Of a DNA stretch of 64,000 nt, positions 16,502-24,588 are shown piece by piece. This DNA is from JABMNT01 sp048262655 (lineage in GTDB: Bacteria; Pseudomonadota; Alphaproteobacteria; Rhodospirillales; Casp-alpha2): assembly GCA_048262655.1 (NCBI GenBank), contig JBLXEY010000002.1:124001-188000 (forward strand), in the 5' to 3' direction. The position numbers were made by a program, and so were the translations under genes. Position 1 is the stretch's first letter. Every line of letters starts with the position of its first letter. The notes below the pieces were generated by a model. It saw only the letters and a list, made by a program, of their open reading frames with translations. It was not told where the DNA came from and did no database searches.

Positions 16502-17761
16502 TTACCGCACAGGCGTGGTTTGCGAGTGTTTCTGAAGGGCATCCACCAGCCGCTTCAGGCCGTCGCCTAGAACTTGGCGGGTGGTTGCAAGGTTGATGCG
16601 GATATGCCCCTCGCCTCCGGGGCCCATCGGCTCACCAAACGTTACGACGACGTGCGCCTCCTTTTCCAGAACGTCTTTCAGTCGGTCTGCTGTCATGTCT
16701 AAACAACGCAAATCCAACCATGCAAAATAGGTCGCCTGGGGTTGGCTAATGATAACTTGCGGAAAGTTTTCTTTTATTCGAGTTTGCAAGAATACAAAAT
16801 TACTCTGAATATGGTTCATTAATGCGGAGCGCCAGTCATCTCCACCCGTGAGCGCGGCCTCTGTCGCAGCTTGACCGAAGATACACCCGCCAAAGTGAAG
16901 ATTGCTGCGGATAATGCCACGTTGAAAGGCACGTCGAAATTCTGGGTTTTGTGCGATAACCAACGAGTGTTTCAGGCCCGTCAAATTAAAAGACTTACTG
17001 ACAGAGGTTAACGTGACGGTATTCATCGCCGCCTCTTTCGAGATTGTTGCCATCGGTATAAAGCTTTGCCCTTTATTGATAAGACCAAAATAGACCTCGT
17101 CGGTCACAATGATGATCCCGTGATCAATGCAAAAGGTGCTTAAATCTTCCAATTCGTGTTGGGTCCATACCCGACCGACGGGGTTGTGCGGGCTACAAAG
17201 CAACAACATTTTGGTCCTATCGGATACAAGAGCAGAGAGACCGTCCATATCCATCGTGTAGTAGCCGTCGGTTACGCTTAATGGATTTGCGACGGCAATC
17301 CGGTCGTTGCATCGGATCATTTCTTCAAAAATGTGATGAACAGGAGGTTGGTAGATAATTTCGTCACCGGGGTCGGTCAATTCTTCTATCAAAGGCTGCA
17401 GCGACGGGTAAATACCGACATGGCTATCGATCCATTCGGGCTGCAGCTGCCAACCATACGACCGCTCGTAAAACGAAGTTATGGCGTCAAAATAACTCTG
17501 TCGTTTATGAGGATAGCCAAAGTGTCCCTGGGCCGTAACCTTGGCAATAGCATCGAGCACCGCAGGCGCTGTATGAAAATCCATTTCCGCTACGCCCAAA
17601 CACAACAATGAAGGATCATCCAAGCGCTCAATTTCGGCTTCCCACTTTTTTGTACTCAGAGCAAGGCGGTCGAACGGCAGGTCAAATCCATAAGTACAAT
17701 TCGTGTCGGCGGGTTTTCCTGTACCGTCATTTTGCACGGCCCTATTTGTGTTCTTTTGCAT
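16502..17761 (-). CDS. PatB/MalY-type PLP aminotransferase (cystathionine beta-lyase family)
   Basis: 419 residues from the preferred ATG at 17761, which has AGGAG about 6 nt upstream; the open frame extends to 17878 and another ATG sits at 17776. Fold-type I PLP motifs: FDRLALSTKKWE near the start (MalY-like), CSPHNPVGRVW, VTDEVYFGLI, and SVSKSFNLTGLKHS with the PLP-binding lysine, then GEGHIRINLATTRQVL at the C-terminus. PatB/MalY enzymes cleave C-S bonds of cystathionine or cysteine conjugates; the sequence does not distinguish this from general aminotransferase activity. It stands alone, divergent from the region with the fabH 3' duplicate. Confidence 0.85.
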   Translation of the reverse strand: MQKNTNRAVQNDGTGKPADTNCTYGFDLPFDRLALSTKKWEAEIERLDDPSLLCLGVAEMDFHTAPAVLDAIAKVTAQGHFGYPHKRQSYFDAITSFYERSYGWQLQPEWIDSHVGIYPSLQPLIEELTDPGDEIIYQPPVHHIFEEMIRCNDRIAVANPLSVTDGYYTMDMDGLSALVSDRTKMLLLCSPHNPVGRVWTQHELEDLSTFCIDHGIIIVTDEVYFGLINKGQSFIPMATISKEAAMNTVTLTSVSKSFNLTGLKHSLVIAQNPEFRRAFQRGIIRSNLHFGGCIFGQAATEAALTGGDDWRSALMNHIQSNFVFLQTRIKENFPQVIISQPQATYFAWLDLRCLDMTADRLKDVLEKEAHVVVTFGEPMGPGGEGHIRINLATTRQVLGDGLKRLVDALQKHSQTTPVR

Positions 17762-17878
17762 TGCTGCTCCTGGCATATGGCGCTTCTCTTGGCTCAGATT
17801 GTATTCGATAATTAGCAGTGAAAAAATGTGAAATTTGGAAGAAGCGGCATCGTTTTTCACGCAGGGTTTCGGCGTCAA

Positions 17879-18246
17879 TCAGGAGTGTTAGGCGCACTTC
17901 AGGAGGGCAAAGACGTGTATTTAGCAGGAATGTAACGTTAGTCAGACGATGTTAAAGTTTTAAGGGCAGCTTTGCGTCACTGCCTACCAGCGCACCAGGC
18001 CGGAACCCCAAGTGAGACCGCCACCCATTGCTTCCATAAGGACCAGGTCACCGCGCTGGATGCGGCCGTCTTTTACAGCCTCTTAATCAGTGCGGAAAAT
18101 TTAATAGCGCATAGTACGGAGTTTTTTGCGTGAAGCTATACGGCTCTCCAATTATACTCATGGTTGTACGTTTGCGAGGTGCCTTAAACGCCGCAAGTAG
18201 GTTCATTAAGCGGTCTCCAATTATTAGAATATGCTTAGGATTGAAT
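17879..18246. other. Gene-poor stretch carrying the displaced fabH 3' fragment
   Basis: Between patB and the SUMF1-like gene. It contains the 105-bp fabH-end repeat (17975-18079). The rest is AT-rich with a short repeated string TCTCCAATTAT at ~18144 and ~18211. No complete gene is seen; an in-frame GTG at 18130 would extend the downstream lipoprotein but destroys its signal peptide. Confidence 0.6.
17975..18079 (-). pseudogene. Duplicated 3' end of fabH (direct repeat copy 1)
   Basis: 105 bp matching 19176-19280 at 104 positions (only 17993 c versus 19194 t differs). It encodes the last ~31 residues of FabH, its stop and 9 bp beyond. It lacks any upstream fabH sequence, so it is a fragment. 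Together with the intact fabH end it brackets the SUMF1-like gene, and the unit length (offset) is 1201 bp. This is what insertion at a gene's 3' end with regeneration of that end would leave. Confidence 0.9.
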
Positions 18247-19101
18247 ATGAATACTTTTCGTCAAGTCGGCGTCATTTTTATTGGTGCACTTCTTCTGATC
18301 AGCTGCGCCAGCGGGCCAGCTCAGGGGCCAAGCTCAGCGGTCCCCTATAATCCTGGAGAGATTATTTCCGATTGTTCATTTTGCCCGGAGATGGTTGTGA
18401 TGCCGACGGGGGTTTTTACAATGGGTAAGGGTGAAAAGCCTCTCGCGCGGCCTTCACCAGCCCATAAGGTGAAAATTTCAAATATTTTTGCCGTTGGAAA
18501 GTTCGAGATTACATTTAAAGAATGGGATGCATGTGTCTCCGCAGGGGGATGTGGTGGTTATACGCCCGATGATAAGGGATGGGGCAGAGGCGATTTTCCT
18601 GTCACAAATGTCAATTGGAATGACGCTAATGCCTATGTCACGTGGCTTAGCAAATACACGGGTCGGCGCTATAGGCTATTGAGTGAAGCTGAATGGGAGT
18701 TCGCAGCGCGGGGCGGGAGCGAAACGCTGTATCCAAACGGTGACGATTGGAGGAAAGCCTGCGAGATTGGCAACATTGGTTCAACTGTATGCATTGGTAA
18801 ATTGAAACCTGGTCCCGCACCGGTTGGAAGCTTCCCTGCAAACGGTTTTGGCGTTCATGATACGGTCGGTAATGTAAATGAATGGGTCGAAGATTGTTGG
18901 CATGAAAACTATGAGGGTGCGCCGTCTCATCAGAGACCATGGCTTAAGGATGGTGACTGTTCGCGACGGGTTTTTCGAAGTGGGTCATGGAATAATACGA
19001 GATATTTTAACGTCACGTCGATTGCCCGATGGGGAGTGCAGACAGATTATCGTGGTGCAAATGCAAACGTTGGTTTTCGCGTGGCTCTCGATCTCGACTA
19101 G
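18247..19101 (+). CDS. Lipoprotein with SUMF1/formylglycine-generating-enzyme fold, catalytic cysteines absent
   Basis: 284 residues from ATG 18247 (AGGA upstream), chosen because it gives a lipoprotein signal MNTFRQVGVIFIGALLLISC with lipobox LISC. The SUMF1 domain spans ~45-284: VMPTGVFTMGKGE, WDACVSAGGCGGY, YRLLSEAEWEFAARGG, NVNEWVEDCW, VFRSGSWNN and NVGFRVAL. True FGEs have a redox cysteine pair just after the GSW motif; here that stretch has none, so sulfatase activation is unlikely. Several Cys pairs elsewhere may form periplasmic disulfides. The gene is the only one between two fabH-end repeats and is more AT-rich than its neighbours, suggesting acquisition. Function unknown. Confidence 0.8.
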   Translation: MNTFRQVGVIFIGALLLISCASGPAQGPSSAVPYNPGEIISDCSFCPEMVVMPTGVFTMGKGEKPLARPSPAHKVKISNIFAVGKFEITFKEWDACVSAGGCGGYTPDDKGWGRGDFPVTNVNWNDANAYVTWLSKYTGRRYRLLSEAEWEFAARGGSETLYPNGDDWRKACEIGNIGSTVCIGKLKPGPAPVGSFPANGFGVHDTVGNVNEWVEDCWHENYEGAPSHQRPWLKDGDCSRRVFRSGSWNNTRYFNVTSIARWGVQTDYRGANANVGFRVALDLD

Positions 19102-19175
19102 TTCGAGATTGCCTGACTGGCTTGCGAAATACGCCTTAATCACACGATAGTATGCGTAGATCGGACGTTAAGAAA

Positions 19176-19280
19176 CGTCACTGCCTACCAGCGTACCAGG
19201 CCGGAACCCCAAGTGAGACCGCCACCCATTGCTTCCATAAGGACCAGGTCACCGCGCTGGATGCGGCCGTCTTTTACAGC
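19176..19280 (-). repeat. fabH 3'-end direct repeat, copy 2 (inside intact fabH)
   Basis: Second copy of the 105-bp repeat, comprising the native 3' end of fabH and 9 bp past its stop. Same orientation as copy 1 at 17975-18079, with 104/105 identity. Divergence begins sharply on both sides. Confidence 0.9.
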
Positions 19281-20195
19281 TTCATCTAAAGCCAATGGAA
19301 TGGATGCTGCGGATGTATTGGCATGTCGATCAACGGTAATCACCATCTTCTCGATCGGCAGCTTTAATTTACGTGCGGTGCCATCCAGGATTCGTTTGTT
19401 CGCCTGATGAGGCACCACCCAATCGATATCATCGGCGCTGAGGCTATTCGCATCCAGTGTTTCAGTCACAATGTTTGCGAGGTTTGTCACAGCATGGCGG
19501 AAAACTTCTTTGCCAACCATGCGAACATGTCCAACGGTCTTTGTCGACGAAGGTCCGCCATCGACATAGAGCAAATCACGGGTCGATCCTTCGGAATGAA
19601 TATGTGTTGATAAAATACCACGGCCCTGGTTGTTGCCAATCTTTACCTCGGCCGTTGTATCTGCGGATGGGTCCGCCCCATTTGCCGCTTTCAGGACGAC
19701 GGCCCCTGCTCCATCACCAAACAGAACACACGTTCCGCGATCTTCCCAGTCCAGCAAGCGCGAGAATGTTTCAGCACCAATGACCACAATGGTATCCGCC
19801 TGTCCGCCTTTGATCATATTGTCAGCGACAGACAAGGCATAGATGAAGCCAGAGCATACAGCCTGAATATCAAACGCGGCACCATTCACCATTCCAAGGC
19901 TGTGCTGAACCTTGGTTGCCGTAGCGGGAAATGTATTGTCGGGCGTTGTCGTGGCAACGATCACCATATCGACATCTGCAGCGTTAACACCGGCGTGCTC
20001 TAACGCATTTTGTGCTGCTTTCAAGGCCAGATCAGATGTGAATTGTCCTTCGGCGGCGATATGACGTTGCCGAATGCCTGTGCGTTCCGTAATCCATTCG
20101 TCCGACGTATCGACCGTTTCAGCCAACTCGGCGTTCGTCAGAATGCGTTCGGGAAGATATGAACCGCATCCAAGGATTATTGATCTTCTGTTCAT
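19185..20195 (-). CDS. fabH: Beta-ketoacyl-ACP synthase III
   Basis: 336 residues. FabH condenses acetyl-CoA with malonyl-ACP to start fatty acid synthesis. The Cys-His-Asn triad is present: Cys114 in QAVCSGFIYAL, His in VVPHQANKRIL and Asn in VDRHANTSAASIPLALDEA. The N-terminus MNRRSIILGCGSYLPERILT and the C-terminal LTWGSGLVRW are typical. Its ATG overlaps the plsX stop by 4 bp, as in most bacteria. Normally alphaproteobacterial fabH is followed by ihfA and a merR-type gene; here a lipoprotein gene and a second copy of the fabH end follow instead. Confidence 0.96.
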   Translation of the reverse strand: MNRRSIILGCGSYLPERILTNAELAETVDTSDEWITERTGIRQRHIAAEGQFTSDLALKAAQNALEHAGVNAADVDMVIVATTTPDNTFPATATKVQHSLGMVNGAAFDIQAVCSGFIYALSVADNMIKGGQADTIVVIGAETFSRLLDWEDRGTCVLFGDGAGAVVLKAANGADPSADTTAEVKIGNNQGRGILSTHIHSEGSTRDLLYVDGGPSSTKTVGHVRMVGKEVFRHAVTNLANIVTETLDANSLSADDIDWVVPHQANKRILDGTARKLKLPIEKMVITVDRHANTSAASIPLALDEAVKDGRIQRGDLVLMEAMGGGLTWGSGLVRW

Positions 20196-21274
20196 TCGTT
20201 TGCGGCCTGTTGTTGTCGGTCGGGGTGATCCAGCTTTACGCGCGCATAGTCTTCTTTAATTGCATCGTTGATGTTATGTTTGACAAGTTCAGCCGCAACG
20301 TCAATCGCATGGGCAAAACCTAGGCCGTCCGTTCCGCCGTGGCTTTTGACGCAGATGCCATTTAACCCCAACATCATCGCCCCATTGTACCGTCTGGGGT
20401 CCATATGCTCCTTGAGCCTGTTCAGTGCCGGTCGAGCCAACAGTCCGCCCATCATAGAAAGTGGCGTTGACGTTAGGGCGTCTTTAAGGAAAGTGGCGAA
20501 CATTTTTGCCGTGCCCTCAGCCGTTTTAAGGGCAATGTTACCGGTAAACCCATCCGTTACGATTACGTCGACGGTTCCCTTGGCAATGTCATCCCCTTCA
20601 ACGAAGCCATGGAATTTGATCGGCAAGTCACTGGCTTGCAATATCGTTGCCGCATCTTTGACTGATTGACGTCCTTTTAAATCTTCAACGCCGATGTTTA
20701 GAATGCCGACAGACGGTTTATCGATTTTCAGCCCGGTTCTGGCAAAAACTTCGCCCATAACTGCAAACTGCACCAAGTTTTCAGCGTCGCATTCAACGTT
20801 AGCGCCCAAATCAAGCATGACACTTTTTCCGCGCGTTGTTGGGAAAAAAGCTGGCAACGCGGGACGACTGATTCCAGGCAGTGTTTTGAGCACAAATTTG
20901 GCCATTGCCATTAAAGCGCCCGTATTGCCCGATGAGACAACGCCCGCCGCCTCGCCTGCGCCAACGGCATTGATGGCCAGACGCATACTTGAATTGCGGC
21001 CCGACCGAAGGGCCTGAGCAACTTTCGCTTCGTTTGTGATGATATCTGGTGTGTGACGGAGTTCGCAGGCCGCAGCGGCCTTTGGATAGCGCTCCAGCAA
21101 GGTCTTGAGCCTTGCTTCATCGCCAAACAGCAGGAATTCCAGGTAGGGATGCTTTTCAAGCGCCACCTGAATACCTTCAATGACCACGTCCGGCGCGTTA
21201 TCACCGCCCATGGCATCTATGGATAGAGTCAGCCGTTCAGGCAACAGAAAGCCCTCGCTCCAGCTTGGGGACAA
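20192..21274 (-). CDS. plsX: Phosphate acyltransferase
   Basis: 360 residues as drawn from a TTG at 21274; a second TTG about 30 bp further in, behind GAGGG, gives a start closer to the conserved LTLSIDAMGGDNAPDVVIEG and may be the real one. PlsX converts acyl-ACP to acyl-phosphate for phospholipid synthesis. Conserved blocks include SSGNTGALMAMAKF, ALPAFFPTTRG, DLGANVECDAENLVQFAVMG and VTDGFTGNIALKTAEG. Co-translated with fabH (4-bp overlap); rpmF lies just upstream in the same direction. Confidence 0.95.
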   Translation of the reverse strand: MSPSWSEGFLLPERLTLSIDAMGGDNAPDVVIEGIQVALEKHPYLEFLLFGDEARLKTLLERYPKAAAACELRHTPDIITNEAKVAQALRSGRNSSMRLAINAVGAGEAAGVVSSGNTGALMAMAKFVLKTLPGISRPALPAFFPTTRGKSVMLDLGANVECDAENLVQFAVMGEVFARTGLKIDKPSVGILNIGVEDLKGRQSVKDAATILQASDLPIKFHGFVEGDDIAKGTVDVIVTDGFTGNIALKTAEGTAKMFATFLKDALTSTPLSMMGGLLARPALNRLKEHMDPRRYNGAMMLGLNGICVKSHGGTDGLGFAHAIDVAAELVKHNINDAIKEDYARVKLDHPDRQQQAANE

Positions 21275-21321
21275 ACAAATTCAGTCGCCTTTATAAGAGG
21301 CCATATAGCAATTGAACAGCT

Positions 21322-21507
21322 TTAGGCAGCGTCGGCGGCGTCAGTAACTTCGCGGCCATCGTAAAATCCACACTCACCACACACGTGATGAGGACGTTTC
21401 AATTCGCCACAATTAGCACACTCTTCGTATGCGGAAATGTTCAATGCGTCATGCGCACGACGCATGTTACGCTTTGATTTTGATATCTTTTTCTTAGGAA
21501 CTGCCAT
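21322..21507 (-). CDS. rpmF: 50S ribosomal protein L32
   Basis: 61 residues from ATG 21507 (MAVPKKKISKSKRNMRRAHD, the classic L32 start); the open frame extends further upstream but not with L32 sequence. A four-cysteine zinc ribbon is present: CANCGELKRPHHVCGECGFY. rpmF before plsX-fabH is the conserved arrangement linking ribosome and membrane lipid synthesis. Confidence 0.97.
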   Translation of the reverse strand: MAVPKKKISKSKRNMRRAHDALNISAYEECANCGELKRPHHVCGECGFYDGREVTDAADAA

Positions 21508-21599
21508 TTTTAGAGACCTCGAGTTAATAACCCTCACTTCGGAAGGAGCGCTTACTTAAACAAAATTGCCGCGCAGGGCAAGCGGCTTGAATGATTTTT

Positions 21600-22178
21600 T
21601 TAGTTTTTTGGTTTGATTTGCAGGTTTTGGAGGACGGCAAAGGGACTTTCTGCCTGAATATCTTCGTCCGTGGCCGCGCGATTCGCATCCAGCACCGGTT
21701 CCAGCGCATCTTCCAACCCCGGTTTTCTGGGATGGAGTTCAATTTCAAGGCCCAGACTTTGGGAAATTAGTTCACCAAGATCTATAAAGCCGTCGATAAT
21801 GGGCTCCGCCGGGTCTTCATCCATTACATCCAAATCAACATTTTCCAATGCGTCATCGGTTTCATTGGCGAAAATGGTTTCAAATTCAGACCTGATGCGC
21901 GACGTGAATGGTTCAAGAGAAACCACGCAAGTCTGCTCAAGTGTCGCATCCAACTGCCCGCGTACATTGACTTTTATGCGCTTGCCAGATCCCCGACGCT
22001 GAATATCAAGTTGCGCCGACAGGTGTTCGAGTTTCGTCAATGCGAATCGTTCAGCCAGTTTTTGACATTCTTCGGGGGACGCAGTGAAGGATTTTTCCGA
22101 TTCGCCATGTATAAAGGATTCGGCCTCGGCGGGGCGGGAAAATTCGGGTTCATCAGGCAGTTGATTGTTATCGTTCAT
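21600..22178 (-). CDS. DUF177 (YceD-like) protein
   Basis: 192 residues. DUF177 features are QTCVVSLEPFTSRI (centre) and IIDGFIDLGELISQSLGLEIELHPRKPG near the C-terminus. YceD-type genes precede rpmF in most bacteria, and the family is implicated in rRNA maturation (23S accumulation in plants and bacteria). The ATG overlaps the upstream chaperone stop by 4 bp, giving an operon chaperone-DUF177-rpmF-plsX-fabH. The usual second cysteine pair partners are not all conserved, leaving a single visible Cys. Confidence 0.88.
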   Translation of the reverse strand: MNDNNQLPDEPEFSRPAEAESFIHGESEKSFTASPEECQKLAERFALTKLEHLSAQLDIQRRGSGKRIKVNVRGQLDATLEQTCVVSLEPFTSRIRSEFETIFANETDDALENVDLDVMDEDPAEPIIDGFIDLGELISQSLGLEIELHPRKPGLEDALEPVLDANRAATDEDIQAESPFAVLQNLQIKPKN

Positions 22179-22786
22179 GCGGGTATTTCGATACCTTGTG
22201 GCGCGATAAAAGAGATATTGCCCGACCGGATGGTATCGAGCTCAATCGAAGCCATATGTTTAACCTGTGCACGAAAATAATCTGAGACAGCGGTAATTTG
22301 AGAATCGGTCGGATCCGATTTCCGAAACAGGTTCTTTTTAATTGCTGCCATTAAATCTGAGTTATCTTCTTGTTTGAGCGCATCCGCATAGGCCGTCGCG
22401 CGTCCATAATAGGCTTCGACCATAGCTTTGATGCGCTTCGCAACACCGATATCTCCGACGCCCATTTCCCTAAGGTTTTGATCCATATCGGCGAACATCA
22501 GGTCAAATACGTCTTGTGATAAACTTTCATCGAGCGCTATCCCGTCCTTCAGGCGATCAAACAAAATATGGGCATGCAGGACGATCATATCGAAGCGGCC
22601 ATCGACGGTATCAGGGACGCCAAAATCGGTATAAAAAATTGGCAGTCGGGCCTGCTGTATAATCGCGCTATACAGGCGATGCGCGGTTTCGCTATTCTTG
22701 CTTGATTTGAAGAGTCCAAACACAGCCCTGATCCTTGCTAACAATGGCGCTTTCGCACAACATAGGCATAGGTACAGAATTGACAA
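22175..22786 (-). CDS. Ubiquinol-cytochrome c chaperone (CBP3/UQCC1-like)
   Basis: 203 residues as drawn; a GTG around 22727 (AGGATCAGGGCT before it) gives a start at VFGLFKSSKNSETAHRLYSA that fits the family better than the Cys-rich leader. The core FYTDFGVPDTVDGRFDMIVL-HAHILFDRL and DVFDLMFADMDQNLREMGVGDIGVAKRIK segments are diagnostic of CBP3. The family assists cytochrome bc1 assembly at the membrane. In alphaproteobacteria it is typically next to DUF177, as here, and divergent from bamE. Confidence 0.88.
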   Translation of the reverse strand: MSILYLCLCCAKAPLLARIRAVFGLFKSSKNSETAHRLYSAIIQQARLPIFYTDFGVPDTVDGRFDMIVLHAHILFDRLKDGIALDESLSQDVFDLMFADMDQNLREMGVGDIGVAKRIKAMVEAYYGRATAYADALKQEDNSDLMAAIKKNLFRKSDPTDSQITAVSDYFRAQVKHMASIELDTIRSGNISFIAPQGIEIPA

Positions 22787-22882
22787 CCCGTCGAATGATG
22801 TTCATTTTCCATTTTCGGTTAATTCCGTTATACTAAGCCAGTTTTTTAGCCTCTTAACACAGACGGACATGGTGCCCTATAA

Positions 22883-23335
22883 ATGAGCTTTATTATAAAT
22901 CATCGATTGTTGAAGGTTCTTGCAACCCTAGGCCTTATCGTTGTTGTTAGCGCATGTAGTCCACGGGTCCATACGCGGGGCAATATGCCCGACCCGGACT
23001 TGGTTGCACAGCTTGATGAAGGCGGCTTCAGCCGTGAAGAGGTCGTCGAGTTTCTGGGGTCGCCCTCCAGTATCACCTCTTTCGGAGATGAGGTCTGGTT
23101 CTATATTTCTGAACAGACCGAAACACTTGCCTGGCTCGAGCCTGAAATTACCAACCGGCAAGTTCTGGCCCTGCATTTCGATAAGGAAGGGTTTCTGAAC
23201 AAGATCGAAAATGTTGGGCTTGAAGAGGCCCAGAAACTTGCACCGGTAGATCGGAAAACACCGACGCATGGCCATGAACTAACATTCCTGGAGCAACTTG
23301 TTGGCAACTTCCGACGGTTTTCCCCGAAAGAATAA
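22883..23335 (+). CDS. bamE: Outer membrane assembly lipoprotein of the BAM complex
   Basis: 150 residues with a lipoprotein signal: hydrophobic VLATLGLIVVVSAC, lipid-modified Cys near residue 25. The BamE/SmpA domain shows LDEGGFSREEVVEFLGSPSS, VWFYISEQTET and VLALHFDKEGFLNKIENVGL. BamE stabilises the BamA-BamD complex in outer membrane protein insertion. Located divergently from the CBP3/DUF177 operon, the standard alphaproteobacterial position. Confidence 0.93.
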   Translation: MSFIINHRLLKVLATLGLIVVVSACSPRVHTRGNMPDPDLVAQLDEGGFSREEVVEFLGSPSSITSFGDEVWFYISEQTETLAWLEPEITNRQVLALHFDKEGFLNKIENVGLEEAQKLAPVDRKTPTHGHELTFLEQLVGNFRRFSPKE

Positions 23336-23359
23336 GCGGGGCTAATATGTATCCGTTGT

Positions 23360-23758
23360 CTATTTGCGTCGTGGCAGTTTCAACGTAAAGGTTCTGCTGC
23401 CGTTTCCGTGTACCGAATCGTGAGCGCGAATGGTCACGGTCGTTGTGCCGACCGGCACGGCGACATTTGAGATGGTTCGGGTGAACGGCTGCTCATCGAC
23501 ATGGGGATGATATAAGGTGCGTGTCGCAAGCACGCTTCCATCCTCTCCCAGAACGTCAAATTTATTGGCGTAGTGCTTCCAGCCCTCGTCTTTATGGAAA
23601 ATTGTTGCGGAGATAACGTAAGTGCCATTGGCGTTCGCTGTCGCTGTGGCGTCAAGTACGGAGGGCTCCCCTGCCTGGCTCATTGACGAGATCGCGCATG
23701 TGAATGCGATCCCTGCCAAGACCCCTGCCCGCTGAATGGTTCTGGAAAATCGCTTCAT
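23360..23758 (-). CDS. Secreted beta-sandwich-like protein of unknown function
   Basis: 132 residues. Signal peptide: MKRFSRTIQRAGVLAGIAFT..., likely cleaved after SQAG near residue 30. The mature ~100 residues are Thr/Val-rich with alternating hydrophobics, suggesting an Ig-like beta sandwich. HKDEGWKHYANKFDVL and LYHPHVDEQPFTRTI stand out and I recall similar uncharacterised periplasmic proteins in alphaproteobacteria. The clustered histidines (H-K-D, HY, HPHVDE) could bind metal. No enzyme motif found. Confidence 0.65.
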   Translation of the reverse strand: MKRFSRTIQRAGVLAGIAFTCAISSMSQAGEPSVLDATATANANGTYVISATIFHKDEGWKHYANKFDVLGEDGSVLATRTLYHPHVDEQPFTRTISNVAVPVGTTTVTIRAHDSVHGNGSRTFTLKLPRRK

Positions 23759-23916
23759 GGTATCCTCATATGGCTGCGTAAGGGATCAGGAAAGGTCACT
23801 CATTGCGGATAAAATATCAACCCTGCGTGTGGTGAAAAAATAAATATTGCCAGTTAGTTCAACTTATGTTCTTATATTGTTCTCATTTAAAACACTAATG
23901 TTCTCAGGAGAGCACG

Positions 23917-24003
23917 ATGCAGAACACACTATTTTTTAAAGAGTTGGCGTCCTTGAGCTTATTGTTTATCGCAGGCTACCTCTGTGTGGTGATTGTTGCG
24001 TAA
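23917..24003 (+). CDS. Possible 28-residue single-span membrane peptide
   Basis: ATG 23917 follows a strong ribosome site (CAGGAG, 23905-23910, 6 nt before the start). The frame encodes 28 residues, beginning MQNTLFFKELAS and continuing with a hydrophobic run LSLLFIAGYLCVVIVA to the stop at 24001. One transmembrane helix is predicted by eye. It is flanked by AT-rich DNA and converges with the thioesterase gene. Could be a small regulatory membrane protein; could also be chance, though the ribosome site and composition favour a real gene. Confidence 0.5.
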   Translation: MQNTLFFKELASLSLLFIAGYLCVVIVA

Positions 24004-24009
24004 CATCGG

Positions 24010-24423
24010 TTAAGGCACTTCTGGAGGAACCTCTCGTTTGTTTCGGTTTTCATCGATCGCGACGAATGTGAAGATGCCTTCGGTGACTTTCTCGCGGTGG
24101 TTCTTTTCTCGTTGACGCAGGACCCAGGCTTCAACGCGGATGGTGATCGAGGTTCTGCCCACTTTGATAATATCCGCATAGCAACATAAAACATCACCAA
24201 CCTGTACCGGAAGATGAAAGGTGAAACCGTCGACAGCAACCGTCGCGACGCGTCCAGCTGCTCTGGAGAAAGCCGTAATTCCGCCTGCGATATCCATTTG
24301 CGCCATCAGCCAGCCACCGAAGATATCGCCATTTGGGTTGGCGTCGGCGGGCATCGCCAGGGTTCTGAGTGCCAATTCACCGCGCGGTTCTGATGTAAGG
24401 TCGACTTCTGAAGCTTTAGGCAT
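24010..24423 (-). CDS. Acyl-CoA thioesterase, YciA-type hotdog
   Basis: 137 residues from the preferred ATG at 24423; a GTG at 24444 would add seven residues. Hotdog motifs: ANPNGDIFGGWLMAQMDIAGG near residues 30-50, with the conserved Asp, then VDGFTFHLPVQVGDVLCCYADI. YciA enzymes hydrolyse a broad range of acyl-CoAs in the cytoplasm. Divergent from parE across a ~165-bp region. Confidence 0.88.
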   Translation of the reverse strand: MPKASEVDLTSEPRGELALRTLAMPADANPNGDIFGGWLMAQMDIAGGITAFSRAAGRVATVAVDGFTFHLPVQVGDVLCCYADIIKVGRTSITIRVEAWVLRQREKNHREKVTEGIFTFVAIDENRNKREVPPEVP

Positions 24424-24588
24424 TGTTAAGGGGTTCCCGTACACAAGATGTTGTTATACATATAGGCTGTCACACTGTATCATGCTTGTCGATACGGTGA
24501 ATCTTTTTTAGGATTGTACTTGGTAAATTCAGGGCTTGTCTGTGTATCGGGTCCTGTTTGACGGATAAAACGGAAGAGTAATAAGACG

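Noticed and set aside
18130..18246. Longer start (GTG 18130) for the SUMF1-like gene
   Set aside because: It would place 39 residues before the lipoprotein signal peptide and lacks a ribosome site.
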